Source: Parapedobacter soli (GTDB lineage: Bacteria; Bacteroidota; Bacteroidia; Sphingobacteriales; Sphingobacteriaceae). From it: 64,000 bases of DNA. Under the pieces are notes generated by a model. The model was not told where the DNA came from. It made no database searches and saw only the letters and a list, made by a program, of their open reading frames with translations. Position 1 is the stretch's first letter. Each line of letters begins with the position of its first letter. Shown piece after piece: positions 15,804 through 24,247 of this stretch. The stretch spans positions 2,616 through 66,615 of the forward strand of contig NZ_JAMXAY010000016.1 in NCBI RefSeq assembly GCF_025460835.1. Direction: 5' to 3'. Made by a program: the position numbers and the translations under genes.

Positions 15804-16535
15804 TTAAAAACCGGCCGATTCCAATTCCTCGAATTCGAGGTCCATCAAACTGTATTGCTCCCAATCGTGGAAATCAAAATGCCACCATTCGTCCGCGTAT
15901 ACGGCAAAACCGTGTTTGGCCATGGCCTGGATGAGCAGTTCCCGGTTCCGCAGCACTTCCTCCGGTAGGTCGTTATACTCCACATGGGCCTTGGGCGTAA
16001 ATTCGTCGAACGGCGTAGGCATGGCCAACTCCTCACCGGTAGCCTTGTCGATAAGCGTAAGGTCCACCGCACAACCCCGGTTGTGCTTGGAACCCGTGTA
16101 GGGCGAGGCGGCGAACGTGGAGTCCAGCACGTGCTCATAAAATTCCACCGTTACCCGGTAAGGCCGGTAGGCGTCCCAAATCTTTAACCCGTAACCCATC
16201 GTGGCCAATTCAGCCCCGACCGCCTGCAACGCTTCCGCGGCCGGTTTGCGCAGGTAGGCGCCCGGCTTGGTATAAACGGGCTTACCCATGAAATTGTCGG
16301 CCGTGGCGTACACCACGTCGAAAACCGCATCCGGCAGGTACGAACGCAGGTCCACCAGCTCCCGGTTGGGGTCCTGCTCCACATGCTCGCGGTACTCGGC
16401 GACGGTCGAGACGGTTGGCGCACCGTATTTCTCCTGGTAAACCTGCTTGGGCGATTGGGGGGCGCAGGCCGCCCCCATCAGGAAAATGGATGCAACCAGC
16501 GGTTGCAACACTTGGGATTTCAGGTTAAACTTCAT
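15804..16535 (-). CDS. D-alanyl-D-alanine dipeptidase (VanX/DdpX-type, M15), lipoprotein
   Basis: This 243-residue protein begins with a lipoprotein signal (GAAC, Cys24) and is therefore periplasmic or membrane-anchored. The zinc site of the VanX family is intact: SKHNRGCAVDLTL with His151 and Asp158, and EWWHFDF with catalytic Glu216 and zinc ligand His219. Arg124 in DAYRPYR corresponds to the substrate-orienting arginine. VanX-type enzymes cleave D-Ala-D-Ala and related dipeptides. In this operon, next to a GntP permease and a D-amino-acid PLP enzyme and without vanH/vanA genes, a nutrient-scavenging or peptidoglycan-turnover role is likelier than vancomycin resistance. Confidence 0.92.
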   Translation of the reverse strand: MKFNLKSQVLQPLVASIFLMGAACAPQSPKQVYQEKYGAPTVSTVAEYREHVEQDPNRELVDLRSYLPDAVFDVVYATADNFMGKPVYTKPGAYLRKPAAEALQAVGAELATMGYGLKIWDAYRPYRVTVEFYEHVLDSTFAASPYTGSKHNRGCAVDLTLIDKATGEELAMPTPFDEFTPKAHVEYNDLPEEVLRNRELLIQAMAKHGFAVYADEWWHFDFHDWEQYSLMDLEFEELESAGF

Positions 16536-16581
16536 ATCGAAACGTTATGGGTTAATAAAATGGTTAAGCGAATCTGCCGCG

Positions 16582-17733
16582 TCACTGATCTATACCTACG
16601 GGAAAACGGAACCGTTGCCGGGCATCGATATCCCAGCTGCCGGTGGCCGTTCCGTTTTCGACGACATTATAGGCATCATACAGGTTCACCGTTGGACAGA
16701 TGTGGTAGGGAATGCCGTAGAGTACGTCTCCCAGTTTGTACCCGTGCCCCCGGGGTGCCTGCAGCACGAGGTGTTCCTCGCTCTGGCGGAGCGCCTTGAG
16801 CGATGGCGCATCCGGGAAATGTACCCGCTTGTCGATCGGGTTTTCCGCACCGACCGCCTTGTGCCCGAGGTCCACGCAGATGGTCTCCGGCGTGGGCATG
16901 GATATGATCCGAGTCATCAAGACCGCCGCGGGCAGGAAGCCCTGGTTCGGGCAATCGGTGGCGTAGCCGTGGTCCCACAGGATGAACGTGCCGGGACTGC
17001 ACTGCACCCCCTCAATGCCCGCATAAAAAGGGAACGAGGGCGAGCCACCGACGATGACCTCGGGCTTCGGGAATCCCTGCGCAACCAGGCGATCCACGAG
17101 GGCTGCCAGCGGCCGGTAGTTCTCCCGGCACTGCCGCCATAGTTCCGCGGCCTCCGGTTCGCGCACCTGGCCATCATAAGCGTGCAAGCCCAGCACCCGC
17201 AGGCCAACCAGCGAACGGCAATAGGCATACAGCCCCTCGGCCGATGCATCGATGGGCGCACCCGTCCGCCCCATGCCGATGTCTAGGTCAATGTAAACGT
17301 CTGCGACAACGCCCCGCGACACGGCGGCTTCCGAAAGCTGCCCGGCAGCGGAGCGATCGTCCACGAGGGTGGAAAACCGGCTCGTAGGATACTGGCCGGC
17401 CAGCGCCAAAAAGGCCTGTACCCGCGGCCCGAAGAGCGGGTAGGCCACCAACACATCAGGTGCTCCGCACCGGCCGAGCATCTCGGCTTCGGCGAGCGTG
17501 GCGCACTTGTAACGGGTAATCCCGGCGGCCAGCTGCAGCTTCGTAATGGCCGACGACTTGTGCGTTTTCACGTGTGGCCTCAAACGGCTCGCATCGCCAA
17601 CCATCGACTTCGCCAGGTTGATATTATGCTTAACCCGCTCGGGGTATACCAAGAGCGCGGGCGAATCGATTTCATGCGCGTTGCCCACGCGGTACCACAC
17701 CTCTTTTGTAGGGGCTTCTGTCGTCATATCCAT
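16582..17733 (-). CDS. Fold-III PLP enzyme, D-threonine aldolase / D-serine dehydratase-like
   Basis: The start ATG at 17733 lies one base after the RidA stop and gives 383 residues. The N-terminal alanine-racemase-type barrel contains RPHVKTHK, where Lys56 is the expected PLP lysine. The C-terminal domain has IPYHICPTVNLYD, whose His344-x-Cys346 pair is the zinc site of eukaryotic-type D-serine dehydratase and metal site of D-threonine aldolase. The family either splits D-threonine to glycine and acetaldehyde or dehydrates D-serine to pyruvate and ammonia. The coupled RidA gene favours a reaction that releases an enamine, as D-serine dehydration does. Sequence alone does not settle it. Confidence 0.88.
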   Translation of the reverse strand: MDMTTEAPTKEVWYRVGNAHEIDSPALLVYPERVKHNINLAKSMVGDASRLRPHVKTHKSSAITKLQLAAGITRYKCATLAEAEMLGRCGAPDVLVAYPLFGPRVQAFLALAGQYPTSRFSTLVDDRSAAGQLSEAAVSRGVVADVYIDLDIGMGRTGAPIDASAEGLYAYCRSLVGLRVLGLHAYDGQVREPEAAELWRQCRENYRPLAALVDRLVAQGFPKPEVIVGGSPSFPFYAGIEGVQCSPGTFILWDHGYATDCPNQGFLPAAVLMTRIISMPTPETICVDLGHKAVGAENPIDKRVHFPDAPSLKALRQSEEHLVLQAPRGHGYKLGDVLYGIPYHICPTVNLYDAYNVVENGTATGSWDIDARQRFRFPVGIDQ

Positions 17734-17734
17734 G

Positions 17735-18118
17735 TTATTCGTCGGTGTGAACGGCCATGCAATCGATTTCCACCAACACGCCGCGCGGCAGCCCTTTGGC
17801 AGCAATGGTTGTCCGCGCCGGGGGGGCGCTACCGAAGAATGACCGGTATACTTCGTTCATTTCCTGGAACAGCTCCATGTCGGCCAGGTAACACGTGGTC
17901 TTCACCACGTCGTCCATCGTACAGCCGGTGGCGGCCAGCACGTGGCGCATGTTCTCCAGCGACTGTCGCGTCTGCGCCTGGATGTCGTCGGGAACCGAGC
18001 CGTCGGTGGCGTCGATCGGCAACTGGCCGGAAAGGAAAACGAGGTTGCCGTGCCGGATGGCCTGGCTGTAGGGCCCGATCGCGGCGGGCGCATCGTTGCT
18101 TGCGATAACTTGCTTCAT
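17735..18118 (-). CDS. RidA family reactive intermediate deaminase
   Basis: This 127-residue protein matches RidA/YjgF throughout: AIGPYSQAIRHGNLVFLSGQLP at residues 13-34, QSLENMRHVLAATGC in the middle, and PARTTIAAKGLPRGVLVEIDC at the end, including the conserved Arg that holds the substrate carboxylate. RidA trimers hydrolyse 2-aminoacrylate and other imines made by PLP-dependent dehydratases. It is coupled to the upstream serine hydrolase by an ATGA overlap (18115-18118), and the PLP enzyme starts one base after its stop. Confidence 0.94.
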   Translation of the reverse strand: MKQVIASNDAPAAIGPYSQAIRHGNLVFLSGQLPIDATDGSVPDDIQAQTRQSLENMRHVLAATGCTMDDVVKTTCYLADMELFQEMNEVYRSFFGSAPPARTTIAAKGLPRGVLVEIDCMAVHTDE

Positions 18119-20022
18119 CGTGTCTTTGTATTTTCTTCTGTAAGTTTCGTAAATTCCATACGGGTTACCCCGCGGTTCGAGACAGTAAAACCGGTGACCT
18201 CTCCCCGCCGGTTACGGCTGAATTCCATGTCGTCGAAGATCCAGTAGGTACCCTTGAGCCGGTCTGCGGCCGTAGGCAGCAGCCGGACATCGGAAAACCG
18301 CTTGTGGCTGAGATACAGCTGGCCCTCCCGCTCGCTAATGCGGTATTCGGTCTGGATCTCGGGACAGTAATACACGCCGGTGTAATCCGAGGCCAGTGCC
18401 GTCGGCTCGTAGGCCATTGTGCCGTAGGGCTGTGCCGGGGCTTGGGGTTTCAGGGCCTCCGGTTTCCGCTCGGTGGGCAGATCCAGCAGGATGTCGGCCG
18501 TGCGCCTTGCCAAGTCGACCGTGTTGCATGATGCGAGGTTACTCAGCACAATGATGCCGACATCCTGCTCGGGGAAATACAGCATGAACGACCGGTAACC
18601 GGCATCCACCCCCGAGTGGTCGATGGTGGGCAGGCCCTTGTACTGGCCAACGGCTACCCCCAAAGCGTAACTTAGCCGGGTACCGTCATTGAGTTTACCC
18701 CGTGTGGTCATCAGTTCGAATATCCGGGCGTTGCCGACGGACGGATGCCGGAAATTGGGCATCCATTTCACGAAATCGTGGACGGTGGTGAACAGGCTCG
18801 TGGCACCATAATTGGCGAAACTGAGAACGCTTTTCTTCACCGTTCCCGAGCGGTCGTCGTAGGAATACGCCCGCTGCGGGAGGATTTCTTCATGGTCATC
18901 GTAGAAGAACGTGTTCCGCATACCCAACGGCTCGAAGACTTCTGCCGTGGTCCATTCGCGCAGTGTCCTGCCCGTGACCCGCCGGACGATCTCGGCGGCC
19001 AGCGTGTAGTTGGAATTGGAATATTGGTACGCCGTGCCCGGCGGAAAGTTCAGCGCCTCCTGGCTGAAGATCAATCCCAGTAACTGCTCCTGGGTGATCA
19101 CATCGTCCATGCGCCAGCCGGCCAGTGCCGCGACCACCCATTGGTCGCGGATGCCGCTGGTGTGGTTCAGCAGCTGCCGGATGGTGGTCCGCTCCGGGGT
19201 TTTCAACTCGGGCAGGTATTGGTGGATATCGTCATCCAGCGACAGCTTTCCGGCATCGTGCAGTGCCGCTATGGCGTAGCCTGCGAACTGCTTCGACACC
19301 GAGGCGATATGGAATGGCGTATGGGGCGACACCGGAATCCCATACTCCAGGTTGGCTAACCCGTAACCCCGCGAGAAAAGCATGGCCCCGTCCTTGACGA
19401 TCCCTACGGCGACCCCGGCGGACCCGGCGGTGGCGTAGGGGCGGAAAAGCCGGTCGATTTGACCCAGCTTGCTGCTGTCGCTTGTTGAAGGTCGGCTCAC
19501 CGTCAGCGTGTATTCCCCGCCGTCGTTGGCCATCTCATACGGCACGCGCCGCTCCCCGTCCCAGATGAACGCGTTGGCATCAAGCCCCGTTTGGATGGAA
19601 AAGCCGGGCTGCGGGGACAGCTTGATCCGGTAGGTGCCGCCCTGGCCCGCCTCGAACGAGAGCCGCTCGACGGCATGGACGTGTTTCTGGACGTCTTCCG
19701 CGGCCACCACCGTGCCGTCGGGCGCGAATACGGTAACCCCGATGTTGGTGCCCCGTTGCACGACCTCGATATCGACATATTGGCCGGCATTGGCCTCGAG
19801 CGTGTAAGCGTGTTCATCATTGTACTGGATGGACTCGGAAACCTCTTTCCCGAAACTAAGGGCCGAATCTAGGTTTTGAGCCAAGCTCGTGTTACTACCT
19901 ATGGAGGTTACCCGTTCATGGTGCCTATCTGAATAAACGTGTGGAAATGGGAAAGCGAAATGATTGAAACAGAAAATTACAATCAATAAAGCTATCCCAA
20001 AAAACCGTGTTTTCCTTTTCAT
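18115..20022 (-). CDS. Serine hydrolase (beta-lactamase family) with N-terminal PPC-like domain
   Basis: I set the start at ATG 20022 because it begins a good signal peptide (MKRKTRFFGIALLIVIFCFN); a longer frame to 20094 adds a poor N-terminus. Of the 635 residues, about 55-180 form a beta-rich domain like the bacterial pre-peptidase C-terminal (PPC) domain (AYTLEANAGQYVDIEVVQRG). Residues about 186-520 form the hydrolase domain, with S241-V-S-K244 and Y334-S-N336. A beta-rich C-terminal extension follows, as in D-aminopeptidases and related PBP-type enzymes. It opens an operon of D-amino-acid genes, so hydrolysis of D-amino-acid peptides or esters outside the cytoplasm is a reasonable inference. 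The substrate is not shown. Confidence 0.87.
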   Translation of the reverse strand: MKRKTRFFGIALLIVIFCFNHFAFPFPHVYSDRHHERVTSIGSNTSLAQNLDSALSFGKEVSESIQYNDEHAYTLEANAGQYVDIEVVQRGTNIGVTVFAPDGTVVAAEDVQKHVHAVERLSFEAGQGGTYRIKLSPQPGFSIQTGLDANAFIWDGERRVPYEMANDGGEYTLTVSRPSTSDSSKLGQIDRLFRPYATAGSAGVAVGIVKDGAMLFSRGYGLANLEYGIPVSPHTPFHIASVSKQFAGYAIAALHDAGKLSLDDDIHQYLPELKTPERTTIRQLLNHTSGIRDQWVVAALAGWRMDDVITQEQLLGLIFSQEALNFPPGTAYQYSNSNYTLAAEIVRRVTGRTLREWTTAEVFEPLGMRNTFFYDDHEEILPQRAYSYDDRSGTVKKSVLSFANYGATSLFTTVHDFVKWMPNFRHPSVGNARIFELMTTRGKLNDGTRLSYALGVAVGQYKGLPTIDHSGVDAGYRSFMLYFPEQDVGIIVLSNLASCNTVDLARRTADILLDLPTERKPEALKPQAPAQPYGTMAYEPTALASDYTGVYYCPEIQTEYRISEREGQLYLSHKRFSDVRLLPTAADRLKGTYWIFDDMEFSRNRRGEVTGFTVSNRGVTRMEFTKLTEENTKTR

Positions 20023-20128
20023 TATATACGTTTTTAGATTTCGCCACATGGGGTGATGTTTCCGAGACATCAAACCCGACAGACCAAGGTACATAATTAA
20101 CGCATTCCGGCTCTATATTTGGCCGAAA

Positions 20129-20170
20129 TTGTTAAAATAGTGTTATATTTCAACGGTTTTGTTAAATTTG
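20129..20170 (+). promoter_or_regulatory. Promoter region with two TTGTTAAA repeats
   Basis: TTGTTAAA occurs at 20129-20136 and 20159-20166, 30 bp apart, and the second overlaps a -7 box TAAATTTG at 20163-20170. They lie between the divergent serine hydrolase operon and the AraC-family gene at 20251. Same-face repeats about three helical turns apart suit an AraC-type dimer. Evidence is positional only. Confidence 0.35.
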
Positions 20171-20250
20171 CATACGTCCTGACAGCGTTCAATCATTGCC
20201 GTGTTGCATACTTGCCAAGTTAACATAGCAGCTATCTTCAGTATTGGGTT

Positions 20251-21135
20251 ATGAGAATTTCAAGTTTTAATGTACCGAAAACAAACAGTGAATCTTTTTG
20301 GGTTGATGACTACAAAGGAAGAACATTCTTCTCCAAACTCCATGTCCATCCCGAAATACAAATAACGCTCATTAAAAAAGCAACAGGCGACGTACTATCG
20401 GGGGGGCATTATGGCCGTTTCTATACGGGGGAGGTATATGTAATAGGATCTAATATACCGCATGTTTTTAGAAGTGACGGCGATGTAGAGCCGACAGGGG
20501 AAAACGCGTTATCAATTATTTTTAAACCCGACTTTCTTGGCGAACATTTTTTAGCGCTGCCCGAGTGTGAGGTATTGAGAGAATGGCTTGGAAATACACA
20601 GCATTGCATGAAGATCAAACCGGCAGATTCAATTGAAATTAGCGCAGCGATTGAGCGAGCTGCCGAAAGTTGGGGCTTCGACAAAATTCTGCACTTCACG
20701 AAACTTTTGCACTTATGTGTGAATACAGCGTATACAGTATTGGCACCAAACGCAAAAAAGGTCTATAACGAAAGTGAGACAAAAACATTGGACAAAATAC
20801 TCCAGTTTACATTTTCCAATTTCAAAGAAGAAGTGACAATTGACAAGGTCGCTGACCTGGCATGTATGTCACCGGCATCATTTTGCCGATATTTTAAATC
20901 CAAAACGCAGAAAACCTATATTCAATTTTTAAATGAAGTTAGAATTGCCAATGCGTGTAAACTATTGATGGATCGTGATGTGACGATTGCAGAAAGTGCC
21001 CACCAGTCCGGCTACAACAACCTAACCTATTTTAACAGGAAGTTTAAATATGTAATGAATCTCACACCTTCCAGTTATATTAAGGTCATAGAAAAGAGGG
21101 TTTGCGAGCATAATAATCGCACGGATCATGCATAG
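20251..21135 (+). CDS. AraC-family transcriptional regulator
   Basis: This 294-residue protein has an N-terminal cupin-like sensing half (about 20-150: LHVHPEIQITLIKKATGDV and IGSNIPHVFRSDG) and a C-terminal pair of helix-turn-helix motifs (about 190-285: VTIDKVADLACMSPASFCRY and VTIAESAHQSGYNNLTYFNR). The second motif is followed by the AraC signature NLTPSSYIK. It is transcribed away from the D-amino-acid operon and towards the fructan PUL; the divergent arrangement makes the former its likelier target. The gene is clearly more AT-rich than the operon beside it. Confidence 0.93.
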   Translation: MRISSFNVPKTNSESFWVDDYKGRTFFSKLHVHPEIQITLIKKATGDVLSGGHYGRFYTGEVYVIGSNIPHVFRSDGDVEPTGENALSIIFKPDFLGEHFLALPECEVLREWLGNTQHCMKIKPADSIEISAAIERAAESWGFDKILHFTKLLHLCVNTAYTVLAPNAKKVYNESETKTLDKILQFTFSNFKEEVTIDKVADLACMSPASFCRYFKSKTQKTYIQFLNEVRIANACKLLMDRDVTIAESAHQSGYNNLTYFNRKFKYVMNLTPSSYIKVIEKRVCEHNNRTDHA

Positions 21136-21209
21136 TACGGCGGACGAATCGATCTGGTGCGCATTGCGAACTGTTCCCCGCGTAACGATGCTATTGCCTT
21201 AATTCTGCA

Positions 21210-22823
21210 TCAGTCCCGTACTTCGTTTGACCAAATGGCTTTCAAACCCCATATTTCGGCGCCTTTCATCTCCACTTCCCCCTGGACGGTAAAAATCCGC
21301 AAGCGGTCGAAAGGCTCATTAGGAAACACCAAAGACGTCATTGCCAATGCTCCATCGTTGACAAAAACTTCGATGGATGACCAATCCATGAAAACATGTA
21401 CTTTTAAATCGCCCCGATTATTAAGCGGCGCATGCTGCACCACGGGGAATTCGTCTGAAAAGCCTACCGCGCCCGCACGGGCCCGGTTGATGTAGAATTG
21501 GTTGTTGACAATCGAGTATCCCAGTTCCAATTTCTCCCCTAACCGGTTTGACCATTCGATAACTAGCGAATCCGCTGTCAAAGCTCCCTGATTTGCTTGG
21601 CCATCAAATTCAAAGATGTACTCAGCCTGACTTAGACCTTGGTCTTCAACAAGCACATCATGCCCTGTTGCAATAATTTGGGAGGGTATTTTGCGCGAAT
21701 CACCCCTTAGGTTTTTGAGTTCCGCTATGGGGGCCGACACCAGTTTATACTGGTTGTTTGAATATTGTAAGCGCAGTTGCCGGGGAATGGTCATGGCACT
21801 ACGCCAAGGGTGCGTAGGCACTACATTTGCGTATTGCCAATTGCTCATCCACCCAACATAAACCCGTAGGTTATCCGGATGGTTATACCACGTAACCCCA
21901 GCGTAATTATCCTTGCCGTAGTCAAGCCAGTTGATACCGCTTTCAACCGGTATAAACGAAGTGCCATCGAAATCACCAACAAAGTACTGGGTGGCCGAGC
22001 CACCGTTTGGTCCACCGCTGCCGATACTGACCAGCATGACCCATTTCGTTTCATCCGAACCTTCGACGACCAGCTCGAAAAGATCCGGGCATTCCCAAAC
22101 CCCTCCATGTGCACCCAAGTTTCGTCCGAACTCGCTTTCCAACGTCCAATCGATGAGGTTTTCCGAAGAGAACAGTTTAACCTGATCTTCCGCCGATATA
22201 ACCATGACCCATTTTTTTGTCTCTTCGTGCCAAAACACTTTCGGGTCCCTAAACCCGAGGCTATTTTCGTCAACCAAAACAGGGTTGCCTTCATACTTCA
22301 CCCAACTTCTTCCTTTGTCGATACTATAAGCCAGTGATTGGCTTTCGAAGCCACGTTTCTTGTTACCGAGGTGGCGATGGGTAAAAATCGCCACCAGCGG
22401 AGGGGCATCCGCGGAGCCGAAACCAGAGGTATTGTCCCAATCTACCACGGCACTGCCTGAAAAAATATAACCCAAACTATCGGGATATAGGGCTATAGGG
22501 TAATACTCCCAGTGCACGAGGTCCTTGCTGATCGCATGCCCCCAATGCATCGGGCCCCATACCGTGCTGTCTGGATAATGTTGATAAAACAGGTGATACT
22601 CTCCCTGGTAATAGACCATTCCGTTGGGATCGTTCATCCACATGGCTTGCGGTGTGAAGTGGTATTGGGGCCTATGCTGTTCTTGGTGGGTAAGGCTAAC
22701 CTCCTGATGGGCGATATTTTTCTCCTTTTGCGCGCAGCTTGGAAATACAAATGCGAATAGTGAGAACACAATCCAGCCCCCCATCCAATTTCCGCCGGCG
22801 ATATTCTTTTTTTGGTTTCTCAT
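21210..22823 (-). CDS. GH32 fructan hydrolase (levanase/inulinase type), lipoprotein
   Basis: This 537-residue protein has a lipoprotein-like signal (FPSC, Cys30). The five-bladed GH32 propeller contains WMNDPNG with nucleophile Asp65, FRDPKVFW with transition-state Asp193, and WECPDLF with acid/base Glu244. The C-terminal beta-sandwich ends with DWSSIEVFVNDG, typical of GH32. The family hydrolyses beta-2,1 or beta-2,6 fructosyl linkages of inulin, levan or sucrose; exo or endo action cannot be told from sequence alone. It is the last gene of the fructan PUL, 26 bp after a serine hydrolase, and its paralogue at 24240-25823 is in the same operon. Confidence 0.95.
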   Translation of the reverse strand: MRNQKKNIAGGNWMGGWIVFSLFAFVFPSCAQKEKNIAHQEVSLTHQEQHRPQYHFTPQAMWMNDPNGMVYYQGEYHLFYQHYPDSTVWGPMHWGHAISKDLVHWEYYPIALYPDSLGYIFSGSAVVDWDNTSGFGSADAPPLVAIFTHRHLGNKKRGFESQSLAYSIDKGRSWVKYEGNPVLVDENSLGFRDPKVFWHEETKKWVMVISAEDQVKLFSSENLIDWTLESEFGRNLGAHGGVWECPDLFELVVEGSDETKWVMLVSIGSGGPNGGSATQYFVGDFDGTSFIPVESGINWLDYGKDNYAGVTWYNHPDNLRVYVGWMSNWQYANVVPTHPWRSAMTIPRQLRLQYSNNQYKLVSAPIAELKNLRGDSRKIPSQIIATGHDVLVEDQGLSQAEYIFEFDGQANQGALTADSLVIEWSNRLGEKLELGYSIVNNQFYINRARAGAVGFSDEFPVVQHAPLNNRGDLKVHVFMDWSSIEVFVNDGALAMTSLVFPNEPFDRLRIFTVQGEVEMKGAEIWGLKAIWSNEVRD

Positions 22824-22849
22824 TCTATGTTTGTTAGGTATTAATTCTT

Positions 22850-24247
22850 TTAATCCCCCAAAAGGTCATAAGCCGGCCATCGGCTTATCAGGCTAACTCG
22901 GTTGGTCAGGAGGTTGTTGATGTCATTCAACATATCCCCATCCGGTATCGGTCTGGTATTTACCACGATCGCCCCACCCAAATCATCGTTGATCCTGACC
23001 AGCGATGCCGCAGTGCCGGACATTGAACCATTGGACACCCAGGTATGAAACGCTAGATACAGGTAGTTCAGGGCGTTCCCGGGGAGAATGTCTGGCTTTA
23101 GGCTATTCCGATTTATTCGGACCAGTAACCGCGCAAGATCCGCGGCGCTGGCCACCCAACCTCCGCCCGCGTCCATGCGGGTCACGTCAATCAGATAGGG
23201 GCTATAATTCTCCTGGTCATAATAGGTCACCTCGTTTTCGTACCGCTGATCAATCGAATTCCTACCCACTTTCATGCCCATGATACCGAATGGCTCAAAC
23301 AGCGTCTGGCGAACATACGTCTCGTAAGGAAGTCCCGTTACTTTTTCAATGATCCTTGCAAGCACAAAATACCCGAAATTCAAATAGTTCTCCACTGACC
23401 CCGGCAGATTTACAGGGGGGCGGTTGTCCAGCATTTCCGTCAGCAAATCTTCATTTGAATACCCGGGGTAACCGAACATCGGGTCAAACGGATAGTTCGT
23501 CCACCCAGATTTATGTTCAATCAAGTGTTTAACGGTAATCGCTTCCTCATATTGGCTATAAGGCTTGGTTCCGAAATCGAACCCTAAGACACCGTTTTGT
23601 CCAAATACCTTATCATCGAAACGCAATCGCTTTTCGTCGATTAGCTTCAATATCGCGACCAGTGTGATAACTTTGGATACGCTTGCGATTCTGAATAACG
23701 ACTCATTCGTCACCGGCTCACCGGTCTCTTTGTTGCCCACACCATATGATTTCAGGTAGACCAATCGATCTTTGTACGTAATGGCCAACTGCAACCCCGG
23801 GATGTTATATTTGTTCATGATACGGCTCACTTCACTGTCGATGGAGGCATCATCGGTTTTTAGATTAATCTCATAGCTCTTGGACGGGCCGCCACCTGAC
23901 GATACCAAGAACTGGACGGTGTGACGAAAATCAATGGCGGTCTTCCCGCTGATTACCTCCTCACCACCTACAACCGCCTTGGCATTGTCCGATAGCGTAA
24001 AGTCAGGCACCAATGCGGAAACATCTGTTCCAGTTGGCAGGAATAACGTGATCCGTTCGCCGTCAATGGTTCCTTCTGAACTTACCGGTATGTCATTCTT
24101 CTCGACGCCCAATCTAAACGAGAGCACCTTGGCATCTCCGTCCGGGGCCTTCGGAGATGGGCCACCTTTGGAACACCCCATCATGAGCAATATTGAAAAT
24201 CCGGCTAGATAAGACCATAAGTATTTTGAAATAGCTGCGTTAGTCAT
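22850..24247 (-). CDS. Serine hydrolase lipoprotein with N-terminal Ig-like (DUF5018-like) domain, in the fructan PUL
   Basis: The start at ATG 24247 gives 465 residues with a lipoprotein signal (LMMGCSKGG, Cys25) and overlaps the upstream GH32 gene by 8 bp. Residues about 35-125 form a beta domain with a FLPTGTDVSALVPDFTLS strand set, like the domains repeated at the start of the DUF4960 protein of this PUL. The hydrolase domain has RIASVSKVITL (SxxK) and ENYLNFGYFVLARI (YxN). Such hydrolases are usually linked to peptidoglycan or esters, not fructans. Surface anchoring and cotranscription suggest a role at the glycan surface, for example as an esterase, but this is inference. Confidence 0.85.
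   Translation of the reverse strand: MTNAAISKYLWSYLAGFSILLMMGCSKGGPSPKAPDGDAKVLSFRLGVEKNDIPVSSEGTIDGERITLFLPTGTDVSALVPDFTLSDNAKAVVGGEEVISGKTAIDFRHTVQFLVSSGGGPSKSYEINLKTDDASIDSEVSRIMNKYNIPGLQLAITYKDRLVYLKSYGVGNKETGEPVTNESLFRIASVSKVITLVAILKLIDEKRLRFDDKVFGQNGVLGFDFGTKPYSQYEEAITVKHLIEHKSGWTNYPFDPMFGYPGYSNEDLLTEMLDNRPPVNLPGSVENYLNFGYFVLARIIEKVTGLPYETYVRQTLFEPFGIMGMKVGRNSIDQRYENEVTYYDQENYSPYLIDVTRMDAGGGWVASAADLARLLVRINRNSLKPDILPGNALNYLYLAFHTWVSNGSMSGTAASLVRINDDLGGAIVVNTRPIPDGDMLNDINNLLTNRVSLISRWPAYDLLGD

Noticed and set aside
15804-16535. VanX-type gene as a vancomycin-resistance determinant
   Set aside because: No vanH, vanA/B or vanR/S genes lie nearby; the neighbours are D-amino-acid enzymes and a permease, so a salvage role is likelier.
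20023-20094. Longer start for the PPC-serine hydrolase
   Set aside because: The extra 24 residues precede the signal peptide and contain no export signal; Met at 20022 fits better.
21120-21230. Inverted AGTACGG...CCGTACT pair at the convergent gene ends
   Set aside because: The arms are about 75 bp apart and one lies within the GH32 coding end, so it is not a credible terminator hairpin.
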